Assembly (NCBI GenBank): GCA_964531735.1 | Contig: CAZHGD010000024.1 | Location: forward strand, 1 to 58,863 | Reading direction: 5' to 3' | DNA length: 58,863 bases | Source: CAZHGD01 sp964531735 | GTDB taxonomy: Bacteria; Armatimonadota; UBA10988 | Shown here: positions 17,127-28,617 of the stretch, piece after piece | Numbering within the stretch: position 1 is the first letter of the stretch | How the letters are laid out: each line of letters opens with the position of its first letter | Program-made: the position numbers and the translations under genes | The notes under the pieces: generated by a model | What the model saw: the letters and a program-made list of their open reading frames with translations, nothing else | What the model was told of the DNA's origin: nothing | Database searches by the model: none

Positions 17127-18248
17127 ATGGCACTCGCGTTCTCAGCACTCGGGCTGGCCGGGCTGGTGGCCGGCGGTGAGGTCAAGGCCACCGTGCTCGA
17201 GACCAAGGTGATCAGTTGGCAGCCGACGCTCTACCACGGTTGGCCGACCGTGGCCCGGCGCGCCAACGGGCAACTGCTGGTGGTCTGCTCCGGCGGGCGC
17301 GAGGGGCATGTCTGCCCGTTCGGCCGCGTGGAGCTGATGACCTCGGACGATGCCGGGGCGAGTTGGACCTGGCCGCGGACACTGCTCGACGGGCCGATTG
17401 ACGACCGCGATGCCGGCGTGCTGGAGACCGCCAAGGGCACATTGATCGTGACCACGTTCACCTCGCTGGCCTATGAGAGCATCCTGCGCGACGCCGAGGC
17501 CAAGGGTCAGTGGCCGGCCGACCGGCTGAGCCGCTGGCAGGCGGCGCACCGCCGGTTGGGCGACGAGGCACGGCGGGCCGAGCTGGGCATGTGGGTGCTG
17601 CGTTCGACCAACGGCGGACTGAGCTGGTCGGAGCGCATCGCCACACCGGTCAACAGCCCGCATGGACCGGTGCAACTGGCCGACGGGCGCCTGCTCTACG
17701 CGGGCAAGGACCTGTGGGGCCATGACGGGCGCATCGGCGTGGCCGAGTCGCGCGATGACGGCGTGACCTGGCAGTGGCTGGCCGGCATCCCGACGCGGCC
17801 GGGCGACCAGCACCAGGCCTATCACGAGTTTCACGCGGTGGAGGCGGCCGACGGCCGGCTGGTGGTGCAGATACGCAACCACAACGAGCACCACTCCGGC
17901 GAGACGCTGCAAGCCGAGTCGACCGACGGCGGCCGCACCTGGTCGGTGCCGCGGGACATCGGTGTCTGGGGCCTGCCGTCGCATCTGCTGCGCCTGCGCG
18001 ACGGGCGGCTGCTGATGACCTACGGTCACCGGCGCCCGCCGTATGGCAACCAGGCGCGCGTGAGCCGCGACCATGGCCAGACCTGGTCGTCGCCGGTGAT
18101 CGTGTCGGGCGACGGTCCGGGCGGCGACCTGGGCTATCCGTCGACCGTCGAGCTGGCCGACAGCTCGCTGCTGTCGGTTTGGTATGAGCTGCCAGCGGGA
18201 AGGACTCAGGCGGTGCTGCGGCAGGCCCGGTGGCGGCTGAGCGACTGA
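17127..18248 (+). CDS. Sialidase-like (BNR/Asp-box) six-bladed propeller protein
   Basis: This is 373 residues from ATG 17127 (GGGAGTAGGG 7-8 nt upstream); the frame also contains an upstream GTG at 17109. A short hydrophobic N-terminus (ALAFSALGLAGLVAGG) may be a weak signal peptide. Five Asp-box-like repeats mark successive blades: TSDDAGASWTW, STNGGLSWS, SRDDGVTWQW, STDGGRTWS and SRDHGQTWSS. Such exo-alpha-sialidase-like proteins bind or cleave glycans; the catalytic Arg triad and Tyr/Glu pair of true sialidases cannot be confirmed by eye. It has its own promoter, and a decayed 5' copy exists at 11888. The next gene, a kinase, begins 67 bp downstream. Confidence 0.85.
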   Translation: MALAFSALGLAGLVAGGEVKATVLETKVISWQPTLYHGWPTVARRANGQLLVVCSGGREGHVCPFGRVELMTSDDAGASWTWPRTLLDGPIDDRDAGVLETAKGTLIVTTFTSLAYESILRDAEAKGQWPADRLSRWQAAHRRLGDEARRAELGMWVLRSTNGGLSWSERIATPVNSPHGPVQLADGRLLYAGKDLWGHDGRIGVAESRDDGVTWQWLAGIPTRPGDQHQAYHEFHAVEAADGRLVVQIRNHNEHHSGETLQAESTDGGRTWSVPRDIGVWGLPSHLLRLRDGRLLMTYGHRRPPYGNQARVSRDHGQTWSSPVIVSGDGPGGDLGYPSTVELADSSLLSVWYELPAGRTQAVLRQARWRLSD

Positions 18249-18315
18249 CGGCACCGCGGCAGCCGCTTGAGGTAGCGCGCTCAGCTCGGTTTGGGTCGGC
18301 CACGCGGAGAGACGG

Positions 18316-20961
18316 ATGAGCTTGCCACCGCCGGCACCCGACGCCGAGGGCCGTCTGCTGAGCGTCATGCGCCAACTGCGCGTGGCCGCTTACGAGCGCG
18401 ACTACCTGACCAACACCTTCACCTCGCTCTGTCCGATGTTCGAGACCGTCACCGGTTGGCCTCGCGAGGGGTTCACGCCGGAGGACTGGAACCACGTCAT
18501 TCGCGCGGTGATACCGACGGGCGAGTACGCCGGCCGGGGCTACCTCGACGCGCGTCGCTGGCACACCCGCGAGCGGCACGCGCTCTGGACCGCCGACTAC
18601 CTGGTCGCTCGACCCGACGGCACGGAGCACTGGCTGGCCTGCTCGGCCACCGATGGCTACGCACCGGACGGCCGGCTGGTCTCGAGCTATGGCCTGCTGC
18701 AGGACGTGACCGACCGGCGCGCCACCGAACGCTCGCTGCGCGAGAGCGAAGCGCGCTACCTCGGTGTGTTCGAGGCCAGTCGTGACCCGCTGTTCCTGTG
18801 GGAGGTCGACAGCCTGCGCATCATCGATGCCAGCCCGAGCGCGTGCGCGGCCTATGGCTACACGCGCGACGCGCTGCGGCAACGGCGCCTGCCCGACCTG
18901 TCGGCCGATCAGGGCACCAGCGCGGCCTCGGCCAGCGCCCAGAACACCAGCGTGGCGTTCCGCCGGCACCGTCGGCAAGATGGCACCACGTTCCCGGTCG
19001 AGATCAGCATCGGCTACTTCGACCTGGACGGGCGGCAGATCGGGATCGCCGCGGTCCGCGACCTCACCGAGCGCCGGCAGGCCGAGGAACGCCTGCAACT
19101 CGCTCTCGATGGCGCAGACCTCGGGCTGTGGGACTGGGACCACCGCGGCCGGACCCTGGTGGTGGACGCTCGCGCGGCCCAGTTGCTGGGCTACGCCGCC
19201 GCAGACCCGGAGTGCCAACCGGGCCACTGGGAGCAGCTCATCCACCCGGATGACGTTCGCCCGACCGCGCTGGCCCGTGACGCCTACTACCAGGGCCGCG
19301 AGCCGCTGTACCAGGCCGCGCACCGGATGCGCTGCAAGAGCGGCGAATACCGCTGGCTGCTGGCCCGCGGCCGCGTGGTCGAGCGCGACCTGGCCGGCGA
19401 GCCGCTCCGCTCGGCGGGCACCTACCACGACATAACCTCGCGCCGGCAGGCCGAGGAGGAGCTGGCCCAGAGCGAGGCCAACCTGCGCACCTTCTTCGAC
19501 CGCTCGCTCGATCTGCTGATGGTGGTCAGTGGCGACGGCAGCATTGTGGATGTCAACCAGAGCGTGGTCGAGCGGCTGGGCTATGCCCGCGAGCAGCTCC
19601 TGGGCCGGTCGTTCCTCGTCCTCTGCGCGCCGCCGACCCACCGCGAAGTGCTGGCGGCGATCCGCCGCGTGATGGCCGGAGCCACCGACACGATGGAGCT
19701 GCCTATCCGGTGCGCCGACGGCAGCGAGGTGTGGGTCTCGACGCGCGTCGTGCGCGGCACCTGGAACCAGCAGCCGGTGCTGTTCGCCGTCGGCAAGGAC
19801 ATCAGCGACGTGCGCGCTTCCGAAGCGCTCCTCTCCCAGGTGTTCGAGTTGAGCGATACGCTGATGGCCATCAGTTCGCTGACCGACGGTCGCCTGGTGC
19901 GGGTCAACCGCGCCTTCGAACGGGCCACCGGCTACGGTGCGCCGGAGGCGGTGGGCCGCACGGCCGTCGAGCTCGGCCTCGTGCCCGATCCCGAGCTGCG
20001 CCGTCGGGTGCTGGCCATCGTCGATGGCGGCGAGCCCGTTACCGGCGTCGAGGCCACGGTCCACTCGCGAGGCGGCGAGGTCTTGACCGGCTCGCTCTCG
20101 GCCCGGCTGGTCGAGGCCCATGGCCAAGCCTATGTGCTGACCATGTTCACCGACCTGACGCAGCTCCACCGCGCCGAGGCCGAACGGTTGGAGCTGCAGC
20201 GGCGCGTCCATCAGGCCCACAAACTGGAGAGCCTGGGCGCGATGGCCGGCGGCGTCGCCCATGACTTCAACAACCTGCTGACCACGGTGCTGGGCAACCT
20301 GCTGCTGGCCATGGAGGAGGCCCCGGCCGGTTCGGCGCTGGCCGAACTGCTGGGCTCCTCGCACGCCGCGGCCCAGCGGGCCGCCGGGCTGAGCCGCCAG
20401 ATGCTGGCCTATACCGGGCGGTCGTTCCAGCACACCTCCCGCATCGACCTCAGCGGGCTGGTGACCAGCCAGTTGCCCGAGCTCCGGGCGGCCGTGGACG
20501 GCACCACCGAACTCCGGCTCGACCTCACCGCCGGGCTGCCCACGGTCATCGGCGACCGCAGCCAACTGCAACAGGTGCTGACCAACCTGGTGCTCAACGC
20601 CGCCGAGGCCATCGGCCCGGCGGGCGGCACGATCCTCATCGCCACCGGCGAGGAGCAGTGCCACGGTGCGGTGCTCGAGCGTAACCGCGCCGGTAACGAG
20701 CCGGCACCGGGCCGCTACGCCTGCCTGCGGGTGACCGACACCGGGCCCGGCATCGAGCCACACGTGCAGCAGCGCATGTTCGACCCGTTCTTCAGCACCA
20801 AGTTCATCGGCCGTGGGCTCGGGCTGTCGGTGGTCATGGGCATTGTGCGCGGGCACCAGGGCGTGCTGCTCGTCGACAGCGCGCCGGGCGCGGGCACCAC
20901 CGTGCGGGTGCTGCTGCGTCTCGCCGAGACCGACGGACCGCGCGGCGCCGCGCGCGGGTAG
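18316..20961 (+). CDS. Multi-PAS sensor histidine kinase (cytosolic)
   Basis: This is 881 residues, with GGAGAGA just before ATG 18316. About five PAS domains occupy residues 20-625; segments such as DYLVARPDGTEHWLA, GYTRDALRQRRLPDLSA, HPDDVRPTALARD and YHDITSRRQAEEELA are PAS/PAC borders. The dimerisation box GVAHDFNNLL carries the phospho-accepting His649. The HATPase region shows NLVLNAAEAI (N box), TDTGPGI (G1) and GRGLGLSVV (G2). No membrane helix is visible, so it should sense soluble or small-molecule cues. It ends without a receiver domain. The next gene starts 139 bp downstream and encodes a receiver-kinase hybrid, a possible partner. Confidence 0.92.
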   Translation: MSLPPPAPDAEGRLLSVMRQLRVAAYERDYLTNTFTSLCPMFETVTGWPREGFTPEDWNHVIRAVIPTGEYAGRGYLDARRWHTRERHALWTADYLVARPDGTEHWLACSATDGYAPDGRLVSSYGLLQDVTDRRATERSLRESEARYLGVFEASRDPLFLWEVDSLRIIDASPSACAAYGYTRDALRQRRLPDLSADQGTSAASASAQNTSVAFRRHRRQDGTTFPVEISIGYFDLDGRQIGIAAVRDLTERRQAEERLQLALDGADLGLWDWDHRGRTLVVDARAAQLLGYAAADPECQPGHWEQLIHPDDVRPTALARDAYYQGREPLYQAAHRMRCKSGEYRWLLARGRVVERDLAGEPLRSAGTYHDITSRRQAEEELAQSEANLRTFFDRSLDLLMVVSGDGSIVDVNQSVVERLGYAREQLLGRSFLVLCAPPTHREVLAAIRRVMAGATDTMELPIRCADGSEVWVSTRVVRGTWNQQPVLFAVGKDISDVRASEALLSQVFELSDTLMAISSLTDGRLVRVNRAFERATGYGAPEAVGRTAVELGLVPDPELRRRVLAIVDGGEPVTGVEATVHSRGGEVLTGSLSARLVEAHGQAYVLTMFTDLTQLHRAEAERLELQRRVHQAHKLESLGAMAGGVAHDFNNLLTTVLGNLLLAMEEAPAGSALAELLGSSHAAAQRAAGLSRQMLAYTGRSFQHTSRIDLSGLVTSQLPELRAAVDGTTELRLDLTAGLPTVIGDRSQLQQVLTNLVLNAAEAIGPAGGTILIATGEEQCHGAVLERNRAGNEPAPGRYACLRVTDTGPGIEPHVQQRMFDPFFSTKFIGRGLGLSVVMGIVRGHQGVLLVDSAPGAGTTVRVLLRLAETDGPRGAARG

Positions 20962-21100
20962 CCCCACCGGCGACCGGCACTGGCGTGATGGTCCGGTGGT
21001 GTGGTATGAAAAGCGAAGTCGTCGACCGGTGGGCGCACGCCGCCGGCGAGTGGTGTGCAGGTGGCGGGCCGGTTGCCCGCGTACCGGGCGAGCGTGGCAC

Positions 21101-23418
<2,318 letters not shown>

Positions 23419-23422
<4 letters not shown>

Positions 23423-23808
23423 AGCGGACGATCCTCGTCATCGAGGACAACGAGCAGAACCTGTACCTGGCCACTTTCCTCCTGGAACGCCACGGGTACG
23501 CGGTCGCGCCGGCGCGTAGCGGGCCCGAGGGCATCGCCCTGGCCGAACAGATCGACGCGGCGCTGGTGGTGCTCGACATTCAGTTGCCGCTGATGGACGG
23601 CTACGACGTGGCGCGCGCGTTGCGTCGCCAGCCGGCCCTGGACACCGTGCCGATCGTGGCGGTCACCTCTTACGCCATGGTCGGCGACCGCGAGCGCGCG
23701 CTGGCCGCCGGCTGTGACGGCTATATCGAGAAGCCGATCAACCCCGACACCTTCATGGCCCAGATCGAACAGCATCTGAACACCGGACGTGCGGTCGGAG
23801 AGACGTGA
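23419..23808 (+). CDS. Single-domain response regulator (CheY/DivK-like receiver)
   Basis: This 129-residue protein is a complete receiver and nothing else. TILVIEDNEQNLYLATFLLE has the acidic pair, VVLDIQLPLMDGYDVARAL the phosphorylated Asp, AVTSYAMVGD the switch Thr/Ser, and GYIEKPINPDTFM the Lys. The DNEQN and AMVGDRERA features resemble DivK-type phosphorelay receivers. It overlaps the preceding kinase by 4 bp and the next gene by 1 bp (TGATG). The three genes are therefore coupled and likely form one phosphorelay. With no output domain it presumably acts by protein contact. Confidence 0.93.
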
Positions 23809-25556
23809 TGACGACGGTCCTGATCGTGGACGACAACGAGCTGAACCGCTACCAACTGGAGGTCCTCCTGGGCGCCAGCGGCTACCGGGTGGTGAGCTGC
23901 ACCAACGGCGCCGAAGCCCTCGCCGCCGCGCGCCAGCAGCCCCCGGACCTGATCGTCAGCGACATACTCATGCCGGTCATGGACGGCTTCACCCTCTGCC
24001 GCGAGTGGCGGCAGGATGAGCGGCTGCGCCACATCCCCTTCATGTTCTACACCGCCACCTACACCGACGAGCGCGACCGCGAGTTTGCCTTGGGCCTCGG
24101 CGCACAGGACTTCCTGATCAAGCCGGAGGAGCCCGAGGTCTTCGTCGCCAAGGTCCGCGAGGCCATCCACTCGCTGGCCGACACCGCGGTCTCCGGTGTG
24201 GTGCCGCCGACGGCCACGGAGCTGGTCGCAGACACCGGCTACCTGCGCCAGTACAACGAGACGCTGATCCGCAAGCTCGAACAGAAGATGGCCCAGTTGG
24301 AGGTGGCCAACCGCCAACTGGAGCGTGACATCGCCGAACGGCAGGCAGCGCTCGCCGCCCTCGCCGAGGCCGAGCGCTTCGCCCGCGCCATCATCGAAGC
24401 GCTGCCGGTCCACCTCTGCGTGCTCGACCAGGCCGGCCGCATCCTGGCGGTCAACCAGGCGTGGCGTGAGTTCGTCGCGCTCGGCCCGCCGGCCGTGGCC
24501 ACCGGAACCGAGGGTGAGGACTATCTGGCCGCCTGCCTGGCCGATGGCGACGCCGCGAGCGCCGCGCTGGCAGAGGGCGTGCGGGCGGTGCTGGACGGTC
24601 ACCAGGCCGACTACGCCGATGAGTGGGCCTGCCCGCTGGCCGGGGGCACCGAGTGGTTCGTGCGGCGCGCGGCGCGGTTCGCCGGCGGCCCGCCGGTGCG
24701 CGTGGCCATCACCTTCCAGAACATCACCAAGCGCGCCCGCGCCGAAGCCGAGCGGGCGCGGCTGGAGGCGCAGGTACGCCAGCAGCAACGCCTGGAGGCC
24801 ATCGGGACGCTGGCCGCCGGCGTGGCCCACGAAATCAACAACCCGATCCAGGGCGTGGTCGGCTACGCAGAGCTGATTCGAGCGGTCGCGCCGCCGACCA
24901 GCGAGTTGGCCGAGAACGCCGCGCTTATTCTCCACGAGGCCGACCGCGTGACCGGCATCGTCCGGAACCTGCTGCAGTTCGCCCGGCAGGACCGGCCTGA
25001 CCCGCAACACCGGTCACCCACGCGGCCCGCCGATGTGGTCGCCGACGCCCTGTCGCTCATCCGGGCCGTCCTGCGCCACGACCATGTGGACCTGCAGGTC
25101 GAGGTGCCCGCCGACCTGCCTGTGCTGCCTTGCCACAGCCGACAGGTGCAACAGGTGCTGGTCAACCTGCTGACCAACGCCCGCGACGCACTGAACGACA
25201 AGTACGCCGGCCGGCACCCGGACAAGTGCATCCGGTTGTCCGGCCGGACCTTCGAGGACAACGGCACCACCTGGGTGCGCCTGACCGTCGAGGACCATGG
25301 ACCGGGCATCACCGAGGCCGTCGGCGAGCGCCTGATGGACCCGTTCTACACGACCAAGCCAGGCGACCGCGGCACCGGGCTGGGCCTGTCCATCAGCCAC
25401 GGGATTGCGCGCGACCATCGCGGTCGGCTGTGGTACGAAACCGAGGTCGGCCACTGGACCCGGTTCCATATCGACTTGCCGACCGACGACCCTGAACCGT
25501 CGCCACCGTCACCGGTGCAGCACCAGCGCCCCGGCGTCGCCCAGTCGGCCGGTTAG
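23808..25556 (+). CDS. Receiver-PAS-histidine kinase hybrid
   Basis: This is 582 residues from ATG 23808, joined to the preceding stop in TGATG (a GTG three bases earlier is also in frame). The receiver at residues 1-120 shows TVLIVDDNELNRYQLEVLL, IVSDILMPVMDGF (acceptor Asp) and FLIKPEEPEVF. A coiled coil at about 145-185 leads to one PAS domain (IIEALPVHLCVLDQAGRILA). The His box is GVAHEINNPIQGVVGYAELI, with His341. The ATPase domain has LVNLLTNARDAL, VEDHGPGI and GTGLGLSISHG. It is cytosolic. H-x-INNP boxes are typical of NtrB/PAS-type kinases. It is the third member of the coupled trio, and its own receiver may be fed by the upstream kinase. Confidence 0.92.
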   Translation: MTTVLIVDDNELNRYQLEVLLGASGYRVVSCTNGAEALAAARQQPPDLIVSDILMPVMDGFTLCREWRQDERLRHIPFMFYTATYTDERDREFALGLGAQDFLIKPEEPEVFVAKVREAIHSLADTAVSGVVPPTATELVADTGYLRQYNETLIRKLEQKMAQLEVANRQLERDIAERQAALAALAEAERFARAIIEALPVHLCVLDQAGRILAVNQAWREFVALGPPAVATGTEGEDYLAACLADGDAASAALAEGVRAVLDGHQADYADEWACPLAGGTEWFVRRAARFAGGPPVRVAITFQNITKRARAEAERARLEAQVRQQQRLEAIGTLAAGVAHEINNPIQGVVGYAELIRAVAPPTSELAENAALILHEADRVTGIVRNLLQFARQDRPDPQHRSPTRPADVVADALSLIRAVLRHDHVDLQVEVPADLPVLPCHSRQVQQVLVNLLTNARDALNDKYAGRHPDKCIRLSGRTFEDNGTTWVRLTVEDHGPGITEAVGERLMDPFYTTKPGDRGTGLGLSISHGIARDHRGRLWYETEVGHWTRFHIDLPTDDPEPSPPSPVQHQRPGVAQSAG

Positions 25557-25586
25557 CCCCAGACCACCGCGCGGCCGGCGGCGCAC

Positions 25587-25615
25587 TTGCCTCAGCCCGA
25601 CGAGCTGCCTACACT
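25587..25615 (+). promoter_or_regulatory. Promoter of the beta-helix protein gene
   Basis: TTGCCT (25587-25592), exactly 17 bp, then TACACT (25610-25615). The start would be near 25622, about 20 nt before the ATG, with GGAGGTGA in between. Confidence 0.6.
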
Positions 25616-25641
25616 GGCCGCCAGACCCGCGGAGGTGACCG

Positions 25642-28443
25642 ATGCTCAAGAGTTCGACGGTGGCGCTGCTCCTGCTGGCCGGGCCACTGGCTGCCGCGCC
25701 GCTGGCGCTCTACGTGGCACCGCAGGGCAACGACCGCTGGTCCGGCACGCTCGCCGCGGCCAACGCCAGCCGGAGCGACGGGCCGTTCGCCACGCTGGAG
25801 CGCGCCCGTGACGAGATCCGCAAGCGCCAGGCCGTCCAGCCCCTGCCCAACGGCGCCACGGTGCTGGTGCGCGGCGGCGAGTATGAGCTGCCGCGGACCT
25901 TCGACCTGACCGCCGCCGATTCGGGCACGCCGACGGCGCCGGTCGTCTACCGCGCGTATCCCGGCGAGCCGGTCGCCCTGTTCGGCGGTCGCTCCATCAC
26001 CGGCTTCCGGTCCCATCAGGGCGCCATCGTGCAGGCCGATGTCGGGGCGCAGGGGCTCAAGGGCGTCAACTTCCGGCAGTTGTACCAGAACGGCCGCCGC
26101 CAGACGCTGGCCCGCTACCCGAACGCCGATCCGGCCCGGCCGCGCACCGGCGGGTGGGCGTTCGTCGATGGGGTGCCCGTGTCGATGTACCAGAAGCTGG
26201 CCGAGGAGACCACCCGCGAGGTCAGGGCGCGACCGGCCGATGCGCGCACCTGGGCGCATCCCGAGGACGGCGAGGTCAACATCTACCCGCGGCACAACTG
26301 GAACAACCGACTGGTGCCCATCGCCTCGTTCGACCGCGCGCGCCACACGATCGTGCTGGCCAAGGACGTCGGCAAGGAGATCCGGCCGCTCGACCGCTAC
26401 TATGTGCGCGGCCTGCTCGAGGAGCTCGACGCGCCGGGCGAGTGGTACCTCGACCCCCGCACCGCGGTGCTCTACTGGTGGCCCGCCGCGCCGCTCGCCG
26501 GCAGCGTCGTCCGCGTGCCCGTGACCGAACACGTCATCCGGCTCACCGGCGCGCAGTACGTCACCGTGCAGGGCTTCACCGTCGAGTGCTGCGAAGGCGC
26601 CGCCATTCGCCTGGCCGGGGCCGCGCACTGCCTGGTGGCCGCCTGCATCGTGCGCAACGTCGGCGGGCGCGTGGCCTACGGCGGTGCCGTGCAGGTCGAC
26701 GGCGGCCAGGGCAACCGGATCACGGGCCTCGATCTATCCGACGTGGCCGACTGGGGCATCACCGTGGGTGGTGGCGACGTGCGGCAACTGGTGCCCGCCG
26801 GCAACGCGGTGGACAACTGCTATGTCCACCACACCGGGCTGCTCTCGGGTCATGGCTGCGGCATCGGCATCAGCGGCGTCGGCAACCGCGTGGCGCACAA
26901 CCTGATCCACGACACCGCGCGCTGCGGCATCTTCGGCACCGGCAACGACCACGTCATCGAGTTCAACCGCCTGCGGCACGTCAACACGGACACCGAGGAC
27001 ACCGGCGGCATCTACATCTGCGCGGGACAGGAGGGCTGGATGCGGCGCGGCTTCGTGATCCGCCACAACTTCCTCACCGACGTGCTGGGGTTCGGCCGGA
27101 ACCGCGACCGCTGGGCCTGTCCGTACTACGCCTGGGGCATCTACCTGGACGACGCCATCTGTGAAGCGACGGTCACCGGCAACATCGTGGCCCGCGTGAT
27201 GCTCGGCGGCGTGCACTGTCACGGCGGGCGCGACCACCGGATCGAGAACAACATTCTGGTCGACGGCGTCGCCGCGCAGATGACCTGGTCGGGCGCCAAG
27301 CCGCCCAACACGCTCGAGCCCGACATGCGGAAGGCGTATGCCAACTACCGCGAGAACGCGGTCTACCGCCAACGCTATCCCAGGTTTGCGACGCTGAACC
27401 CGGACACCGACGGCCCGATGGGCGGCAATGTCTTCCGGCGCAACATCGTCTGCTATCGCGACCCGCAGGCTCGGCTCTACGCGCTGAACAACTACCTGCC
27501 CGACCGCAACCTCTGTGACCACAACCTGTTCTGGCACGGTGGCGCCCCGTTGTTCATGGGTCTGCCCGGCGTGGCGCCGGAGCAGCAATGGGCCGAGTGG
27601 CGCCGCCAGGGCAGCGATCAGCACTCGATGGTCGCCGACCCGCGATTTGTCGACGCAGCGCGCGACGACTACCGGTTGCGCCCGGACTCGCCGGCCCTGG
27701 CGCTGGGCTTCCAGCCCATTCCCGTGGACCAGATCGGCCCACAGGCCGACCCGCTGCGCGCGAGTTGGCCCATCGTCGAGGCGCCCGGCGCCCGCGAGCA
27801 TCCGTTCAGCAGCGAGGACCCCGCGCCGATCCCCTACCCCGTCGCCGTCAAGCCGCCGCGCGGGGCCACCTGGCCGGTGCCCGCCACCGCGCGCCCGGTG
27901 ACCATCGACGGCGTCCTGGCGGCCGACGAGTGGCCCGGCGCGCCGCAGACCCTCGCCTGGACCCCCGCCGGCAGCCCGGCGGCCGGTCCGCTGCCATCGG
28001 CTTGGCTGGCCCACGATGGCCAGCACCTCCTGGTGGCGCTGCGTGTGCCGCTGCGGGCCCGCCCGCGCCTGGGCCTCACCTGGGGCGTCGATGACGCCGC
28101 CGAGGTCTGCTTCCGCGACGCCGGCGGCGGCCGGCCAGGGCCGACGTTCGTGCTGCGCGGCTACGCCGCCGGGCCGCTCCGGAGCGTCACCGACGCTGGG
28201 GCCGCCGCCGAGGCGGCTCAGCGCCTCGGCGCAGCGGTGCGCTACGCGGCCCGGGTGGCCGCGGCCGAGTGGACCGCCGAATGGGCCATTCCGCTCGCGG
28301 CCGCCGGCCTCACGCCGCAGCCGGGCCTGCGCCTCGGCGTCAACCTCGGCGTCTACCGCAGCACGCCGGACCAGTGGCTGGCGTGGCGCGGCTGCGGCTC
28401 CAACTGGGAGTTGGACAAGTCGGACACCGCGCGACTGGACTAA
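25642..28443 (+). CDS. Secreted right-handed beta-helix protein (GH141-like) with C-terminal CBM9-like domain
   Basis: This is 933 residues. ATG 25642 follows GGAGGTGA, and the signal peptide is MLKSSTVALLLLAGPLAAA. The mature start LALYVAPQGNDRWSGTL with PFATLERARDEIRKRQ, and TAADSGTPTAPVVYRAYPGE after it, is the standard opening of GH141-like and related parallel beta-helix glycan enzymes. Residues about 310-640 hold repeated short beta-strand turns (VTVQGFTVECC, NRVAHNLIHDTARCGIFG, FNRLRHVNTDTEDTGGIY). Residues about 750-933 (VTIDGVLAADEWPGA) match a CBM9-type module. It is likely extracellular. The substrate cannot be read from sequence; it sits between kinase operons. Confidence 0.8.
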   Translation: MLKSSTVALLLLAGPLAAAPLALYVAPQGNDRWSGTLAAANASRSDGPFATLERARDEIRKRQAVQPLPNGATVLVRGGEYELPRTFDLTAADSGTPTAPVVYRAYPGEPVALFGGRSITGFRSHQGAIVQADVGAQGLKGVNFRQLYQNGRRQTLARYPNADPARPRTGGWAFVDGVPVSMYQKLAEETTREVRARPADARTWAHPEDGEVNIYPRHNWNNRLVPIASFDRARHTIVLAKDVGKEIRPLDRYYVRGLLEELDAPGEWYLDPRTAVLYWWPAAPLAGSVVRVPVTEHVIRLTGAQYVTVQGFTVECCEGAAIRLAGAAHCLVAACIVRNVGGRVAYGGAVQVDGGQGNRITGLDLSDVADWGITVGGGDVRQLVPAGNAVDNCYVHHTGLLSGHGCGIGISGVGNRVAHNLIHDTARCGIFGTGNDHVIEFNRLRHVNTDTEDTGGIYICAGQEGWMRRGFVIRHNFLTDVLGFGRNRDRWACPYYAWGIYLDDAICEATVTGNIVARVMLGGVHCHGGRDHRIENNILVDGVAAQMTWSGAKPPNTLEPDMRKAYANYRENAVYRQRYPRFATLNPDTDGPMGGNVFRRNIVCYRDPQARLYALNNYLPDRNLCDHNLFWHGGAPLFMGLPGVAPEQQWAEWRRQGSDQHSMVADPRFVDAARDDYRLRPDSPALALGFQPIPVDQIGPQADPLRASWPIVEAPGAREHPFSSEDPAPIPYPVAVKPPRGATWPVPATARPVTIDGVLAADEWPGAPQTLAWTPAGSPAAGPLPSAWLAHDGQHLLVALRVPLRARPRLGLTWGVDDAAEVCFRDAGGGRPGPTFVLRGYAAGPLRSVTDAGAAAEAAQRLGAAVRYAARVAAAEWTAEWAIPLAAAGLTPQPGLRLGVNLGVYRSTPDQWLAWRGCGSNWELDKSDTARLD

Positions 28444-28617
28444 TGCGGCGGCGTGACGCAAGCTAACGACAACATCACCTGGCAGGAAACGCCGACATAC
28501 GCCGTATAGTCAGCCCATCCAGCCATCGGCGGAGGGTTGTCTGCCTCCACGATCTGGCGTCCGATCAATGGCAGTTGACGGGGCGACAGACGGGCGTTGC
28601 CCTGGGGAGTGTCGACC
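28444..28617 (+). promoter_or_regulatory. Leader and probable control region of the PocR-domain kinase
   Basis: This stretch has no gene. TATAGT at 28505-28510 is a good -10 element but no -35 lies at the right distance, so an activator may be needed. A short inverted GGAGG/CCTCC pair occurs at about 28530-28555. GGGGAG (28604-28609) serves the GTG start at 28618. Confidence 0.35.
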